The notes under the pieces are model-generated. The model was not told the DNA's origin. It searched no databases and was given only the letters and a program-made list of their open reading frames with translations. Positions 16,888 to 29,495 of a stretch of 64,000 nt of DNA are shown one piece after another. The position numbers and the translations under genes were made by a program. How positions within the stretch are numbered: the stretch's first letter is position 1; the number at the start of each line of letters is the position of its first letter. Where the stretch lies: the NCBI RefSeq assembly GCF_022829345.1, contig NZ_JAKSXV010000106.1, forward strand, positions 186,001 to 250,000, read 5' to 3'. This stretch comes from Methylobacterium sp. J-090. GTDB lineage: Bacteria; Pseudomonadota; Alphaproteobacteria; Rhizobiales; Beijerinckiaceae.

Positions 16888-18078
16888 ATGACCGAGCACA
16901 ACATCCGCAACTTCGCGATCAACTTCGGGCCGCAGCACCCGGCGGCGCACGGCGTGCTGCGCCTCGTGCTCGAACTCGACGGCGAGATCGTCGAGCGGGT
17001 CGATCCGCATATCGGCCTGCTGCATCGCGGCACCGAGAAGCTCATCGAGCACAAGACCTACCTGCAGGCCACACCCTATTTCGACCGGCTCGACTACGTC
17101 TCGCCGATGAACCAGGAGCACGCCTTCTGCCTCGGCATCGAGAAGCTGCTCGGGCTCACGGTGCCGCGTCGCGCCCAGCTCATCCGGGTGCTGTTCTGCG
17201 AAATCGGCCGCATCCTCTCCCACCTCCTCAACGTCACCACCCAGGCGATGGACGTCGGCGCCCTGACGCCTCCGCTCTGGGGGTTCGAGGAGCGCGAGAA
17301 GCTGATGATCTTCTACGAGCGTGCATCGGGTGCTCGCCTCCACGCCAACTACTTCCGGCCCGGCGGCGTCCATCAGGACCTGCCGCCCGCTCTCATCGAC
17401 GACATCGAGGCGTTCATCGATCCCTTCCTGCAGGTGGTCGACGACCTCGACAACCTCGTCATGGCCAACCGCATCTTCAAGCAGCGCAACGTCGACATCG
17501 GCATCGTCACCGTGGACGAGGCCATGGCCTGGGGGTTCTCGGGCGTGATGGTACGCGGCTCCGGCATCCCGTGGGACCTGCGCAAGTCGCAGCCCTACGA
17601 GTGCTACGAGGAGATGGCGTTCGACATCCCCGTGGGGAAGAACGGCGACACCTACGACCGCCAAGTTATCCGCATGGAGGAGATGCGCGAGTCCGCCAAG
17701 ATCATGCGGCAGTGCTGTGTGAAGCTGCGCGAGCCCGCCGGCCAGGGCCCCATCGCGGCGACCGACGGCAAGTTCGCCCCGCCGCCGCGCCGGGAGATGA
17801 AGCGCTCGATGGAAGCGCTTATCCACCACTTCAAGCTCTACACCGAAGGTTTCCACGTGCCGGCCGGCGAGGTCTACGCCGCCGTCGAGGCGCCCAAGGG
17901 CGAATTCGGCGTCTATCTCGTCGCCGACGGCACCAACAAGCCCTATCGCTGCAAGATCCGCGCTCCCGGTTTCGCCCATCTCCAAGCCATGGACTGGATG
18001 TGCCGCGGCCACATGCTGGCCGACGTGTCCTGCGTGCTCGGCACGCTGGATATCGTGTTCGGCGAGGTGGACCGGTGA
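16888..18078 (+). CDS. nuoD: NADH-quinone oxidoreductase subunit D
   Basis: 49-kDa-type subunit forming the quinone pocket with NuoB. 396 residues, homologous to [NiFe]-hydrogenase large subunits but lacking the metal-site cysteines. Diagnostic segments: [16 protein letters not shown] near the N-terminus (His in the quinone-site loop), [14 protein letters not shown], and the C-terminal [13 protein letters not shown]. Starts 15 bp after nuoC with GAG-rich upstream sequence. Confidence 0.96.
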   Translation: MTEHNIRNFAINFGPQHPAAHGVLRLVLELDGEIVERVDPHIGLLHRGTEKLIEHKTYLQATPYFDRLDYVSPMNQEHAFCLGIEKLLGLTVPRRAQLIRVLFCEIGRILSHLLNVTTQAMDVGALTPPLWGFEEREKLMIFYERASGARLHANYFRPGGVHQDLPPALIDDIEAFIDPFLQVVDDLDNLVMANRIFKQRNVDIGIVTVDEAMAWGFSGVMVRGSGIPWDLRKSQPYECYEEMAFDIPVGKNGDTYDRQVIRMEEMRESAKIMRQCCVKLREPAGQGPIAATDGKFAPPPRREMKRSMEALIHHFKLYTEGFHVPAGEVYAAVEAPKGEFGVYLVADGTNKPYRCKIRAPGFAHLQAMDWMCRGHMLADVSCVLGTLDIVFGEVDR

Positions 18079-18100
18079 TGGGACGCAAGGCTTCGAACTG

Positions 18101-19180
18101 ATGGCAAACCGTAGACTCGCCCCCGCTTCAGAGCAGCCGGCGTCCTTCGCCTTCTCGTCCGAGAACGCCGAGTGGGCCAAGGGCCAGATCGAAAAGTATC
18201 CGGAGGGGCGGCAGGCCTCCGCCGTGATCCCGCTCCTGTGGAAGGCGCAGGAGCAGAACGGCGGCTGGTTGCCGCGCGCCGCCATCGAGGCGGTCGCCGC
18301 CGAACTCGGCATGCCGCATATCCGCGTCCTCGAAGTCGCGACATTCTACACGATGTTCGCCCTGGAGCCCGTGGGCCGGTTCTGGATTCAGCTCTGCGGC
18401 ACGGTGCCGTGCGATTCCTGCGGCGCACGTGAACTGAAGGACTACCTCCAGGCCCGCCTCGGCGCGCCCGGTCATGTCAGTGCGGACGGCAACTTCTCCT
18501 GGCTCGAAGTCGAGTGCCTCGGCGCCTGCTGCAACGCGCCGATGGCGCAGATCAATCAGGATTACTACGAGGACCTGACGCCCGAACTCCTCGGCGCGCT
18601 CATGGACGATCTTGCCGCCGGGCGTCCCGTCAAGATCGGTTCGCAGGTCGGCCGGACCTCGTCCGAGCCGAAGGGCGGGGCCGACACCCTCACGGACGCG
18701 ACCCTGTTCGACGGATCGCGCGTCGGCGCGTGGCGCCAGCGCTTCGAGGACAAGAAGGCCGAGGAGAGCAGCGAAGCGTCGGGCAAGGCCGAGGCCGCCT
18801 CGTCCGAGCAGCGCGCCGCCGCCGATCCGAAGCCGGCGCATCCCGCGTCCGGTCGTGCTGCCGAGGGAAAATCCACGGACGCGCCGGCCCAGCGTTCGGC
18901 CGCCGGCGAGACTCCGGTCAAATCCGGCGACAGGACCGACGCGGCCGACCCCACCGAGTCCGCGGCCCGGCCCGGCACGCCGGCACCGTCCGCCGCCGAG
19001 ACGGTGGCGCGCGCCGAAGCGGCTGGAGCCGAGGCCGGTACGCAATCCGACCTGCCACGGGACGAGCCGCCGCCCCAGCCCGTCGCGTCGGGCGCGAGCG
19101 AGACCGTGGACGAGCCGCAGCCCGCGCCGGTGAAGAAGTCCAAGCCGAAGCGCTCCGCTCCGAAGAGCGAGGAGAACTAG
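18101..19180 (+). CDS. nuoE: NADH-quinone oxidoreductase subunit E with long C-terminal tail
   Basis: 24-kDa-type thioredoxin-fold subunit carrying the [2Fe-2S] cluster N1a. Ligands: Cys99-x4-Cys104 ([10 protein letters not shown]) and Cys139-x3-Cys143 (CLGACC). The folded domain ends near residue 190. Residues 190-359 are a low-complexity tail rich in Ala, Pro, Glu, Ser and Lys, ending in a basic run. Most NuoE proteins are 160-240 residues, so the tail is an unusual extension, probably disordered. It stays in frame with no stop, so I read it as genuine. nuoF starts 1 bp after the stop. Confidence 0.94.
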   Translation: MANRRLAPASEQPASFAFSSENAEWAKGQIEKYPEGRQASAVIPLLWKAQEQNGGWLPRAAIEAVAAELGMPHIRVLEVATFYTMFALEPVGRFWIQLCGTVPCDSCGARELKDYLQARLGAPGHVSADGNFSWLEVECLGACCNAPMAQINQDYYEDLTPELLGALMDDLAAGRPVKIGSQVGRTSSEPKGGADTLTDATLFDGSRVGAWRQRFEDKKAEESSEASGKAEAASSEQRAAADPKPAHPASGRAAEGKSTDAPAQRSAAGETPVKSGDRTDAADPTESAARPGTPAPSAAETVARAEAAGAEAGTQSDLPRDEPPPQPVASGASETVDEPQPAPVKKSKPKRSAPKSEEN

Positions 19181-19181
19181 C

Positions 19182-20483
<1,302 letters not shown>

Positions 20484-20489
20484 CGCGCG

Positions 20490-20870
20490 ATGGGAAGCCT
20501 CACCAGAGTCTGCCCGCTGCTCGCCGCTCCGGATCCGGGCGCGGCTGCCGATTGGTATCGGGACAAGCTCGGCTTCGTCGTCGGCCTCGTGATGGACGGT
20601 TATGCCATCGTCGAGCGCGAGGGGGTCGAACTTCACTTCTGGGCCTGTCCGGACCGGACCATCGCCGAGAATACCTCTGCCTACATCCGTGTGACCGACA
20701 TCGAGTCCGTGCGGGCCGGCCTCGAAGCCGCGGCCGAGGGCGGACGGATCAGCCCCGTGCAGACGCGCGAATGGGGCATGCGCGAATTCTATGTCTGGGA
20801 CCCGGCTGGGAACCTGCTCCGCTTCGGCGAGCCGGACGCCGCCGCAGCGACTCGGGAAACACGCCAATGA
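20490..20870 (+). CDS. VOC-fold (glyoxalase/bleomycin-resistance type) protein inside nuo operon
   Basis: 126-residue single-domain protein of the vicinal-oxygen-chelate superfamily: two beta-alpha-beta-beta-beta modules, the first with LAAPDPGAAADWYRDKLGFVV and VELHFWACPD, the second with the C-terminal REFYVWDPAGNLLRFGEP. This resembles bleomycin-resistance-like members more than true glyoxalase I. ATG is 6 bp after nuoF, and its TGA overlaps the nuoG ATG (ATGA at 20867-20870), so it is translated as part of the operon. Not a complex I subunit; metal ligands and substrate are unclear. Confidence 0.85.
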   Translation: MGSLTRVCPLLAAPDPGAAADWYRDKLGFVVGLVMDGYAIVEREGVELHFWACPDRTIAENTSAYIRVTDIESVRAGLEAAAEGGRISPVQTREWGMREFYVWDPAGNLLRFGEPDAAAATRETRQ

Positions 20871-22948
20871 CCAAGCTCATCGTCGACGGCACCGAGGTCG
20901 ATGTTCCCGCCGATTACACGCTTCTCCAGGCGTGCGAGATCGCTGGCGCGGAGATCCCGCGCTTCTGCTTCCACGAGCGGCTGTCCATCGCGGGCAACTG
21001 CCGCATGTGCCTGGTGGAGCTGAAGGGTGCGCCGAAGCCCGTGGCGTCCTGCGCCTACGCGGTGAAGGATTGCCGCCCCGGCCCCAACGGCGAGCCCCCG
21101 GAGGTTCTCACGCGATCGGGAACCACGAAGAAGGCCCGCGAGGGGGTGATGGAGTTCCTCCTCATCAACCACCCCCTCGATTGCCCGATCTGCGACCAGG
21201 GCGGCCACTGCGATCTGCAGGACCAGGCCATGGCGTACGGCGTCGATTCGACCCGCTACGGCGAGAACAAGCGCGCCGTGGAAGAGAAGTACATCGGCCC
21301 GCTGGTGCGCACGGCCATGAACCGTTGCATCCACTGCACCCGCTGCGTCCGCTTCCTCGCGGAAGTCGCCGGGGTGCCGGATCTCGGCGCCATCGGGCGC
21401 GGCGAGGACATGGAGATCACGAGCTACCTCGAATCCGCCATGGGCTCTGAGCTCCAAGGTAATGTCGCCGATCTCTGCCCCGTGGGGGCGCTGGTGCACA
21501 AGCCGCAGAGCTACGAGGTCCGGCCCTGGGAACTGTCGAAGACCGAGTCCGTCGACGTGATGGATGCGGTGGGCTGCGCCATCCGCGTCGATGCCAAGGG
21601 CCGCGAGGTCATGCAGATCGAGCCGCGCATCAACGAGGCGGTCAACGAGGAATGGATCTCGGACAAGACCCGCCATGCCGTGGACGGCCTGCGGATGCAG
21701 CGCCTCGACCGGCCGTATGTCCGCGAGAACGGCCGCCTGCGCCCGGCCTCCTGGGGCGAGGCCTTTGCCGCGATTGCCGCGAAGGTGAAGGGCACCGACC
21801 GCAAGCGCATTGGCGCCATCGTGGGCGATCTCGCGGGCGTCGAGGAAATCTTCGCGTTGCAATCGCTGATGACGGCGCTCGGCGTCACCAACCTCGACAG
21901 CCGGCAGGCGGGTGAAAAGCTCGATCCGTCCTGGGGTCGAGCGGCCTACACCCTGGGCACGACGATTCCGGGCATCGAGGAGGCCGACGCCATCCTCCTC
22001 GTCGGGACGAACCCGCGCCTCGAGGCTTCGCTCCTCAACGTCCGCATCCGCAAGCGCTGGCGCATGGCGCCGCTGGCCGTCGGCCTCATCGGCGAGGCGG
22101 TGGACCTTACCTATCCCCACACCTATCTCGGCGCTGGACCCGACACCCTGGCCGAGATCGCCGCCGGCCGGCACAGCTTCGCCGAGGTCTTAAGCGCGGC
22201 TAGCCATCCCCTGATCATCGTCGGCATGGGCGCCCTGGCGCGGCCCGACGGCGCCGCGATTCTCTCGGCCGCCGCGACACTGGCCAGGGATATCGGCGCG
22301 GTGACGCCGGAGTGGAACGGGTTCGGCGTGCTCCACACGGCCGCCGCCCGCGTCGGCGCCCTCGATCTCGGCTTCGCGCCGGGGGAGGGGGGCCTCGATC
22401 TCGCGGCGATGGTGCAGGGCGGCGCCCTCGACGTTCTGTTCAACTTCGGCGCCGACGAGGTCGAGATCGCGCCGGGCGCCTTCGTGATCTACCAGGGCAC
22501 CCACGGCGACCGGGGCGCCACCCGGGCCGACGTCGTCCTGCCGGGCGCGGCCTACACCGAGAAGAGCGCGACCTTCGTCAACCTCGAGGGCCGGGTGCAG
22601 ATGACCAACCGCGCCGGCTTCCCGCCGGGCGACGCCCGTGAGGATTGGGCGATCCTGCGCGCCCTCTCCGACGTGCTCGGCCAGCGCCTGCCGTTCGATT
22701 CCCTGGGCGCCCTGCGCCGCACGCTCTACGGTACCCACCCGCATTTCGCCGCCCTCGATGCCGTGGCGCCGAGCGACGGGGTGGCAACGGCCGAGATTCT
22801 GGCTGGTCTCGGCGGCACGCCCGACCGCGCCGCTTTCGCACCGGCCGTGCCCGACTTCTACCTCACCAACGCGATCGCCCGCGCCTCGCGGGTGCTCGCC
22901 GAATGTTCGAGCCTCGCCCGCGTGCGCGGCCTCGAAGCCGCCGAGTAG
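20867..22948 (+). CDS. nuoG: NADH-quinone oxidoreductase subunit G
   Basis: 75-kDa-type subunit, 693 residues, with three Fe-S clusters: N1b [2Fe-2S] (Cys34, Cys45, Cys48, Cys62), N5 [4Fe-4S] (His102, Cys106, Cys109, Cys115 in [14 protein letters not shown]) and N4 (Cys154, Cys157, Cys160, Cys204). The C-terminal two thirds are the molybdopterin-oxidoreductase-like domain without an active site. The extra N7 ligands of some bacterial NuoG are not evident. ATG 20867 overlaps the VOC gene stop. Confidence 0.96.
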   Translation: MTKLIVDGTEVDVPADYTLLQACEIAGAEIPRFCFHERLSIAGNCRMCLVELKGAPKPVASCAYAVKDCRPGPNGEPPEVLTRSGTTKKAREGVMEFLLINHPLDCPICDQGGHCDLQDQAMAYGVDSTRYGENKRAVEEKYIGPLVRTAMNRCIHCTRCVRFLAEVAGVPDLGAIGRGEDMEITSYLESAMGSELQGNVADLCPVGALVHKPQSYEVRPWELSKTESVDVMDAVGCAIRVDAKGREVMQIEPRINEAVNEEWISDKTRHAVDGLRMQRLDRPYVRENGRLRPASWGEAFAAIAAKVKGTDRKRIGAIVGDLAGVEEIFALQSLMTALGVTNLDSRQAGEKLDPSWGRAAYTLGTTIPGIEEADAILLVGTNPRLEASLLNVRIRKRWRMAPLAVGLIGEAVDLTYPHTYLGAGPDTLAEIAAGRHSFAEVLSAASHPLIIVGMGALARPDGAAILSAAATLARDIGAVTPEWNGFGVLHTAAARVGALDLGFAPGEGGLDLAAMVQGGALDVLFNFGADEVEIAPGAFVIYQGTHGDRGATRADVVLPGAAYTEKSATFVNLEGRVQMTNRAGFPPGDAREDWAILRALSDVLGQRLPFDSLGALRRTLYGTHPHFAALDAVAPSDGVATAEILAGLGGTPDRAAFAPAVPDFYLTNAIARASRVLAECSSLARVRGLEAAE

Positions 22949-22958
22949 GGATTTCTCG

Positions 22959-23981
22959 ATGACCTTCTGGGAAGTCCTCGGCGCCGTCCTGCTCATGGCC
23001 CTCAAGAGCTTCGTGCTCCTGGCCCTGCTGCTCGTGTTCATCGCCTACGCCCTGCTCGCCGACCGCAAGATTTGGGCGGCGGTGCAGCTGCGGCGCGGCC
23101 CCAACGTCGTCGGACCCTGGGGACTGTTCCAGTCCTTCGCCGATCTCTTGAAGTTCGTCCTCAAGGAGCCGGTGATTCCGGCCGGCGCCAACAAGGGGCT
23201 GTTCCTCCTCGCGCCCCTGGTTTTCGCAACGCTCGCGCTCGCCGCCTGGGCGGTGATTCCCCTGGCCGAAGGCTGGGCGCTGGCCGATCTCAACGTCGGC
23301 ATCACCTACATCTTCGCCATCTCCAGCTTGGGCGTCTACGGCGTGCTCATGGGCGGCTGGGCTTCGAACTCGAAATACGCGTTCCTCGGCGCCCTGCGCT
23401 CGGCGGCGCAGATGATCTCCTACGAGGTGTCCCTCGGATTCGTCATCATCTGCGTGCTGCTCTGCGCCGGCTCGCTCAACCTTTCGCGCATCGTCATGGC
23501 GCAGGACACGTCGCTCGGCATCCTCGGCTGGTACTGGCTGTGGCTGTTCCCGATGTTCATCGTGTTCTTCATCTCGGCGCTCGCCGAGACCAATCGCCCG
23601 CCCTTCGATCTGCCGGAGGCCGAGTCCGAGTTGGTCGCGGGCTACATGGTCGAGTATTCCTCGACGCCGTACTTACTGTTCATGCTCGGCGAGTACGTGG
23701 CCATCATGACCATGTGCGCGCTGGGCACGGTGCTGTTCCTCGGCGGATGGCTCTCGCCGATCCCGTTCGCGCCCTTCACCTGGGTGCCGGGCCTGATCTG
23801 GTTCGCCCTCAAGGCCAGCTTCCTGTTCTTCATGATCGCCATGGTGAAGGCCATGGTGCCCCGCTACCGCTACGACCAGCTCATGCGGCTGGGCTGGAAG
23901 GTGTTCCTGCCCCTCTCGTTGATCTCCGTCGTCGTCGTCGCCTTCGTTCTCAAGCTCACCGGCCTAGCGCCGGGCGCCTGA
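22959..23981 (+). CDS. nuoH: NADH-quinone oxidoreductase subunit H
   Basis: ND1-type membrane subunit that completes the quinone chamber and links the two arms. 340 residues, eight predicted helices. Signatures: [20 protein letters not shown] (first loop), [13 protein letters not shown] and the charged loop [23 protein letters not shown] 22959 is 10 bp after nuoG; the frame is open further upstream only as a nuoG shadow. Confidence 0.96.
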   Translation: MTFWEVLGAVLLMALKSFVLLALLLVFIAYALLADRKIWAAVQLRRGPNVVGPWGLFQSFADLLKFVLKEPVIPAGANKGLFLLAPLVFATLALAAWAVIPLAEGWALADLNVGITYIFAISSLGVYGVLMGGWASNSKYAFLGALRSAAQMISYEVSLGFVIICVLLCAGSLNLSRIVMAQDTSLGILGWYWLWLFPMFIVFFISALAETNRPPFDLPEAESELVAGYMVEYSSTPYLLFMLGEYVAIMTMCALGTVLFLGGWLSPIPFAPFTWVPGLIWFALKASFLFFMIAMVKAMVPRYRYDQLMRLGWKVFLPLSLISVVVVAFVLKLTGLAPGA

Positions 23982-24005
23982 CATCATCCAATGGGAGATC
24001 GTGGC

Positions 24006-24494
24006 ATGAAGCTCGATCAGGTCGCCAAGGGACTTCTCCTGAAGGAGTTCGTGACGGGGTTCGCCCTCGCCATGCGCTATTTCTTCAAGCCGAAGGCCAC
24101 CATCAACTACCCCTTCGAGATGGGGCACAGGGGGCCGCGCTTCCGGGGCGAGCACGCTCTGCGCCGCTATCCCAACGGCGAGGAGCGCTGCATCGCGTGC
24201 AAGCTGTGCGAGGCGATCTGCCCGGCCCAGGCCATCACCATCGAGGCGGGCCCGCGCCGCAACGACGGCACCCGGCGCACCACCCGCTACGACATCGACA
24301 TGGTGAAATGCATCTACTGCGGCATGTGCCAGGAGGCCTGCCCGGTGGACGCCATCGTCGAGGGGCCGAACCTCGAATTCTCCGTGGAGACCCGTGAGGA
24401 GCTCCTCTACGACAAGGACAAGCTCCTCCTGAACGGCGACCGTTGGGAGCGCGAGATCGCGCGCAACCTCGCCGTGGACGCGCCTTACCGGTGA
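24006..24494 (+). CDS. nuoI: NADH-quinone oxidoreductase subunit I
   Basis: Ferredoxin-like 8Fe subunit with clusters N6a and N6b. 162 residues; ligand sets Cys62-65-68-72 ([12 protein letters not shown]) and Cys102-105-108-112 ([12 protein letters not shown]). ATG 24006 is preferred over 23991 because GGGAG lies 8 bases before it and the family N-terminus MKLDQ starts there. Followed by a 145-bp gap with two copies of GGGCGGCCT before nuoJ. Confidence 0.96.
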   Translation: MKLDQVAKGLLLKEFVTGFALAMRYFFKPKATINYPFEMGHRGPRFRGEHALRRYPNGEERCIACKLCEAICPAQAITIEAGPRRNDGTRRTTRYDIDMVKCIYCGMCQEACPVDAIVEGPNLEFSVETREELLYDKDKLLLNGDRWEREIARNLAVDAPYR

Positions 24495-24639
24495 GACACG
24501 GCGGCTCCGCGGTTGTGCACCGCAGGGTCGGGTTCTATAGACGGGCGGCCTCTATTGGCCCTGCGGGCGGCCTGCACGGGCCATGGACGAATCAACGGCA
24601 GAAGGGGCTGTCCTCGGGACGGCTGATCTCCACAATCGC

Positions 24640-25260
24640 ATGAGTGCAGCCGCAGCCTTCTTCTACCTGTTCGCCGGCGTGACCGTCGCCTCGGGCTTCA
24701 TGGTGATCGCCTCGCGCAATCCCGTGGCCTCGGTGCTGTACCTCATCCTCGCCTTCGTGAACGCCGCCGGCCTGTTCGTGATGATGGGCGCCGAGTTCCT
24801 CGCGATGATCCTCGTGGTGGTCTATGTCGGCGCCGTCGCGGTGCTGTTCCTGTTCGTCGTGATGATGCTCGACGTGGACTTCGCCCAGCTGCGTCAGGGT
24901 TTTCAGCGCTACCTGCCCGTCGGCGCGCTCATCGGGGCGATCTTCCTCATCGAGCTCATCCTGGTCGTCGGCTCGTGGAGCATCGATCCCGATCTGCTGC
25001 AGGCGCCGCTCGGACCCCTCGCCAGTTCCGAGGGCGTCACCAACACCCAGGCCTTGGGCCGGGTGCTGTACACAGACTACGTCTTCTACTTCCAGCTCGC
25101 CGGGATGATCCTGCTGACGGCGATGATCGGCGCCATCGTGCTCACCCTGCGCGACCGCCCCGGCGTCAAGCGCCAGAACATCTCCGTGCAGAACGCCCGC
25201 ACCCAGTCGGACGCGGTGGAGACCCGCAAGGTGCCCTCGCGCCAGGGCGTGGAAGTCTGA
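24640..25260 (+). CDS. nuoJ: NADH-quinone oxidoreductase subunit J
   Basis: ND6-type membrane subunit, five predicted helices, 206 residues. Signature [18 protein letters not shown] (about 66-83) contains the helix with the pi-bulge. The hydrophilic C-terminal tail (about 30 residues) is longer than in E. coli. ATG 24640 is chosen because the family starts at this [13 protein letters not shown] segment; the in-frame ATG 24583 adds 19 residues with no family character. Neither start has a strong ribosome-binding site. Confidence 0.93.
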   Translation: MSAAAAFFYLFAGVTVASGFMVIASRNPVASVLYLILAFVNAAGLFVMMGAEFLAMILVVVYVGAVAVLFLFVVMMLDVDFAQLRQGFQRYLPVGALIGAIFLIELILVVGSWSIDPDLLQAPLGPLASSEGVTNTQALGRVLYTDYVFYFQLAGMILLTAMIGAIVLTLRDRPGVKRQNISVQNARTQSDAVETRKVPSRQGVEV

Positions 25261-25285
25261 TGGCGCCGCGCGAGAGGGTTTGCCC

Positions 25286-25591
25286 ATGATCGGCCTGAGC
25301 CACTACCTCACCGTCGCCGCCATCCTGTTCACCCTCGGGGTGCTCGGCATCTTCATCAACCGCAAGAACGTCATCGTCATCCTGATGTCCGTGGAGCTCA
25401 TCCTGCTCGCGGTGAACATCAACCTCGTGGCGTTCTCGACCCATCTCAACGACATAACCGGTCAGGTCTTCGCCCTGTTCGTACTGACCGTGGCGGCGGC
25501 CGAGGCTGCCATCGGTCTCGCCATCCTCGTCGTGTTCTTCCGCAACCGCGGCTCCATCGCGGTCGAGGACGTGAACATGATGAAGGGCTGA
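25286..25591 (+). CDS. nuoK: NADH-quinone oxidoreductase subunit K
   Basis: ND4L-type subunit, three membrane helices, 101 residues. The conserved Glu residues of the proton path appear in [16 protein letters not shown] and [16 protein letters not shown] 25286 has GAGAGGG about 7 bases upstream; an in-frame TTG at 25280 is too close to it. Followed by 145 bp without a recognisable gene before nuoL. Confidence 0.95.
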   Translation: MIGLSHYLTVAAILFTLGVLGIFINRKNVIVILMSVELILLAVNINLVAFSTHLNDITGQVFALFVLTVAAAEAAIGLAILVVFFRNRGSIAVEDVNMMKG

Positions 25592-25736
25592 GCGGCGCGC
25601 CTAGGCGAAGACACCTTAATCGAGCGGGGCTGGGCAGATGCCGGGTCCGGGCGGTGACACGAAGACAGGGCTCGTTCGCGAGGGTCCGCGCGCGGCGCGG
25701 GACTAGCCACGACCCAGGAGGCCGGACAAGCCAGCG

Positions 25737-27848
25737 ATGTATCACGCGATCGTCTTCTTCCCGCTCATCGGCGCCCTGCTCGCCGGCCTGTTCGGCCGCC
25801 AGTTCGGCCCCAAGGTGTGCGAAGCCATCACCACGGGCCTCCTCGCCTTCTCGGCGTTGCTCTCCTGGGGCGTCTTCCTGGAGATTCCGGGCACGGACCA
25901 CGCCACGCGGGTTCAGGTCGCCACCTGGTTCACCGCCGGGGACCTTGTGGTCGATTGGGCCTTCCGCATCGACACGCTCACCGCCGTGATGCTGGTGGTG
26001 GTGACCTCGGTCTCGACCCTCGTGCACCTCTACTCCATCGGCTACATGGCCGAGGACCCGCACCGGCCGCGCTTCTTCGCCTACCTGTCCCTGTTCACCT
26101 TCGCCATGCTGATGCTGGTGACGGCCGACAACCTCGTGCAGATGTTCTTCGGCTGGGAGGGCGTCGGCCTCGCCTCCTACCTGCTCATCGGGTTCTGGTA
26201 CGAGAAGCCCTCGGCCAATGCGGCGGCGATGAAGGCCTTCATCGTCAACCGGGTCGGCGATTTCGGCTTCTCGCTCGGCATCTTCCTCGTCTTCGTGCTC
26301 ACGGGCTCCATCGCCTTCGACGGCATCTTCGCCCGCGCTCCCGAGATCAAGGACGCGACCTTCCACTTCCTCGGCTACGACTGGAGCGCCTGGACGCTCG
26401 CCTGCCTGCTCCTGTTCATGGGCGCCATGGGCAAGTCCGCGCAGTTCCTGCTCCATACCTGGCTGCCCGACGCCATGGAGGGACCGACCCCGGTCTCCGC
26501 CCTCATCCACGCCGCCACCATGGTGACGGCGGGCGTGTTCATGGTCGCGCGGCTGTCGCCGATCTTCGAGCTGGCACCGAACGCCCTCGTCGTCGTCACC
26601 GTCATCGGCGGCATCACCGCGTTCTTCGCCGCCACGGTCGGCCTCGTCCAGAACGACATCAAGCGCGTGATCGCCTACTCGACCTGTTCGCAGCTCGGCT
26701 ACATGTTCGTGGCTCTGGGCGTCGGCGCCTACTCCGCCGCCGTGTTCCATCTCTTCACCCACGCTTTTTTCAAGGCGCTGCTGTTCCTCGGCGCCGGCTC
26801 GGTCATCCACGCGATGCACCACGAGCAGGATATGCGGAACATGGGCAATCTGCGCCGCTACATCCCGTTCACCACGGCGATGATGACCATCGGCACTCTG
26901 GCGCTCATCGGCTTCCCGTTCACCGCCGGGTACTATTCCAAGGACGCGATCATCGAGGCGGCCTACGCCTCGACCCGGCCCGGCCACACGCTGGCTTTTC
27001 TCGCCACCGTCACCGCCGCCCTGATGACCTCGTTCTATTCCTGGCGCCTGTTCTTCATGACCTTCGAGGGGCCGGCGCGCTGGGCCGGTCACGGAGCCGG
27101 TCACGGCGCCGCGCACCATGACGACCATCATCCGGCGGTGGCGCATGCCGGCGCCTCGGCCCAGGCCGACGGCGCGCCAGGCCACCACGAGGGCGTCGCC
27201 CACGACGACCACGGCCACGATGTCGAGCCGGCCTCGCACAGCGCCATCGAGCACCACGACCACGCCCACACGCCGCACGAGAGCCCCCTCGTGATGACGA
27301 TTCCGCTCGGCATCCTCGCCTTCGGCGCGCTGTTCGCCGGCCTGATCTTCAAGAACCGCTTCATCGGCGAGGGCATGGACGCGTTCTGGGGCCATTCCCT
27401 GGGCCACGGTCCCGACAACCACATCATGCACGACATCCACTCAGTGCCGGCGCTGGTGGCCTATTCGCCCTTCATCATGATGCTGATCGGCTTCGTGCTG
27501 GCGTTCTGGATGTACATCCGCCGCCCCGAACTGCCGGGCCAGCTCGCGGCCCAGCAGCCGAGCCTGTACCGATTCCTGCTCAACAAGTGGTATTTCGACG
27601 AACTCTACGACCGGATCTTCGTCCGCCCGGCCAAGGATTTCGGCAAGTTCCTCTGGAAGGAGGGCGACGGCCGGGTCATCGACGGGATGGGGCCGGACGG
27701 CATCGCCACCCGCGTGATGGACGTCACCCGCGGCGTCGTCCGGCTCCAGACCGGCTACGTCTACCATTACGCCTTCGTCATGCTCGTCGGTGTCGCCGGA
27801 TTCATTAGCTGGTACATGCTCACCGGCCTGCCGAAGGCCGGACACTGA
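25737..27848 (+). CDS. nuoL: NADH-quinone oxidoreductase subunit L
   Basis: ND5-type antiporter-like subunit with the long lateral helix. 703 residues, about 16 helices. Diagnostic stretches: [18 protein letters not shown] (Glu of the proton channel), [21 protein letters not shown] and [21 protein letters not shown]. Between about residues 450 and 520 there is a His/Asp-rich hydrophilic loop with some 20 His residues, an insertion seen to varying degree in alphaproteobacterial NuoL. AGGAGG lies 15 bases upstream of ATG 25737. Confidence 0.95.
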   Translation: MYHAIVFFPLIGALLAGLFGRQFGPKVCEAITTGLLAFSALLSWGVFLEIPGTDHATRVQVATWFTAGDLVVDWAFRIDTLTAVMLVVVTSVSTLVHLYSIGYMAEDPHRPRFFAYLSLFTFAMLMLVTADNLVQMFFGWEGVGLASYLLIGFWYEKPSANAAAMKAFIVNRVGDFGFSLGIFLVFVLTGSIAFDGIFARAPEIKDATFHFLGYDWSAWTLACLLLFMGAMGKSAQFLLHTWLPDAMEGPTPVSALIHAATMVTAGVFMVARLSPIFELAPNALVVVTVIGGITAFFAATVGLVQNDIKRVIAYSTCSQLGYMFVALGVGAYSAAVFHLFTHAFFKALLFLGAGSVIHAMHHEQDMRNMGNLRRYIPFTTAMMTIGTLALIGFPFTAGYYSKDAIIEAAYASTRPGHTLAFLATVTAALMTSFYSWRLFFMTFEGPARWAGHGAGHGAAHHDDHHPAVAHAGASAQADGAPGHHEGVAHDDHGHDVEPASHSAIEHHDHAHTPHESPLVMTIPLGILAFGALFAGLIFKNRFIGEGMDAFWGHSLGHGPDNHIMHDIHSVPALVAYSPFIMMLIGFVLAFWMYIRRPELPGQLAAQQPSLYRFLLNKWYFDELYDRIFVRPAKDFGKFLWKEGDGRVIDGMGPDGIATRVMDVTRGVVRLQTGYVYHYAFVMLVGVAGFISWYMLTGLPKAGH

Positions 27849-27867
27849 TGGTCGCGGATAAGAGGGC

Positions 27868-27933
27868 CTCACAAAACTCCCGGTCCCCGGCGGTTCTCGC
27901 TCTGCGACCAACGGGCAGCGGGAGTTTTGTGAG
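27868..27933. repeat. 66-bp element with perfect 15-bp inverted arms between nuoL and nuoM
   Basis: Arms CTCACAAAACTCCCG (27868-27882) and its exact complement (27919-27933) flank a 36-base centre. It fills most of the 113-base nuoL-nuoM gap, where other nuo gaps are mostly under 25 bp. It has the look of a small palindromic element or an RNA-processing hairpin; the TTTTGTGAG after the stem is a weak U-run. No coding capacity. Confidence 0.75.
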
Positions 27934-27961
27934 AGACACCAAGAACGGGAGCGCCCGCTAG

Positions 27962-29482
27962 ATGTTCGGCCTCGGAATCCTCTCCGGCCTCCTGATCGTG
28001 CCCCTGTGCGGCGCGGCTTTCATCCTCACCCTCGGTGATGAGACGGAGGCATCGAAGCGCAACGCGCGCTGGGCGGCGCTCGCCACCACGCTCCTCACCT
28101 TTCTCCTGTCCCTGGTGGCCTGGAGCCGGTTCGATGCGACCACATCGAGCTTCCAGCTCATCGAGACCCATGCATGGCTGACCGAATCGATCCGATTCAA
28201 ACTCGGCGTTGACGGTTTCTCGATGCCGCTGATCCTGCTCACCACCTTCCTGATGCCGTTCTGCATCGGCGCGTCGTGGCTCTCCGTCGATAAGCAAGTG
28301 AAGGAGTATTACGTCGCGTTCCTCGTCCTCGAGACGACGATGATCGGCGTGTTCCAGGCCCTCGATCTGGTGCTGTTCTACCTGTTCTTCGAAGCAGGCC
28401 TGATCCCGATGTTCCTCATCATCGGGATCTGGGGCGGTAAGCGGCGCATCTACGCGAGCTTCAAGTTCTTCCTCTACACCCTGCTCGGCTCGGTACTGAT
28501 GCTGCTCGCCATCATGGCGATGTACTGGCACGCCGGCACCACCGACATCCCGACCCTGCTGCACACCCGCTTCCCGGTCGGCATGCAGACCTGGCTGTGG
28601 CTCGCCTTCTTCGCCTCCTTCGCGGTGAAGATGCCGATGTGGCCGGTCCATACCTGGCTGCCTGACGCGCACGTGGAGGCGCCCACCGCCGGGTCGGTGA
28701 TCCTGGCCGGCATCCTCCTCAAGATGGGCGGCTACGGCTTCATCCGCATCTCGCTGCCGATGTTCCCCGACGCATCCCAGGCCTTCGCCCCGATGGTGTT
28801 CGCCCTCTCGGTCATCGCGATCATCTTCACCTCGCTGATCGCGATGATGCAGACGGACATCAAGAAGCTCATTGCCTACTCGTCCGTGGCGCATATGGGC
28901 TTCGTGACGCTCGGCCTGTTCACCCTCAACGAGCAGGGCATCCAGGGCGCCCTGTTCCTGATGATCTCCCACGGCATCGTGTCCGGCGCGCTCTTCCTCT
29001 GCGTCGGCGTGGTCTACGATCGGATGCACACCCGCGAGATCGCGGCCTATGGCGGCCTCGTGAAGCGCATGCCCCTCTACGCGGCGGCCATGATGGTGTT
29101 CACCATGGCCAACGTGGGGCTTCCCGGCACGTCGGGTTTCGTCGGCGAGTTTCTGGCCATGATGGGCGCCTTCAGGGCCAATCCCACGGTCGCGTTCTTC
29201 TCGGTGTTCGGCATCATCCTGTCGGCCGGCTACGCCCTGTGGCTCTACGCCCGGGTGATCTACGGCAAGCTCGAGAAACCCAACCTCCAGGGCATCCTCG
29301 ACCTGGATCTCCGCGAAAAGATCATCATCGCGCCGCTGGTCGCCCTGACGATCTATTACGGGGTCCACCCGGCTCCGATCCTCGACACCTTCGCCCCCTC
29401 CACGGAGGCGTTGATGCAGAGCATGAAGACCGCGCTCTCGAACACGCAGACGGCGGCCGCCCTCCCGCCCGTCGCGCGCTGA
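27962..29482 (+). CDS. nuoM: NADH-quinone oxidoreductase subunit M
   Basis: ND4-type antiporter-like subunit, 506 residues, 14 predicted helices. Key segments: [21 protein letters not shown] (channel Glu), [25 protein letters not shown] (Lys of the proton path) and [19 protein letters not shown]. The start lies 28 bp after the intergenic hairpin, with GGGAG upstream. Stop is 13 bp before nuoN. Confidence 0.96.
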   Translation: MFGLGILSGLLIVPLCGAAFILTLGDETEASKRNARWAALATTLLTFLLSLVAWSRFDATTSSFQLIETHAWLTESIRFKLGVDGFSMPLILLTTFLMPFCIGASWLSVDKQVKEYYVAFLVLETTMIGVFQALDLVLFYLFFEAGLIPMFLIIGIWGGKRRIYASFKFFLYTLLGSVLMLLAIMAMYWHAGTTDIPTLLHTRFPVGMQTWLWLAFFASFAVKMPMWPVHTWLPDAHVEAPTAGSVILAGILLKMGGYGFIRISLPMFPDASQAFAPMVFALSVIAIIFTSLIAMMQTDIKKLIAYSSVAHMGFVTLGLFTLNEQGIQGALFLMISHGIVSGALFLCVGVVYDRMHTREIAAYGGLVKRMPLYAAAMMVFTMANVGLPGTSGFVGEFLAMMGAFRANPTVAFFSVFGIILSAGYALWLYARVIYGKLEKPNLQGILDLDLREKIIIAPLVALTIYYGVHPAPILDTFAPSTEALMQSMKTALSNTQTAAALPPVAR

Positions 29483-29495
29483 AAGCTTCGATCCG

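Noticed and set aside
24495-24639. A separate small gene between nuoI and nuoJ starting at ATG 24583
   Set aside because: That ATG is in frame with nuoJ and adds residues without family similarity; the gap shows only repeated GC-rich words.
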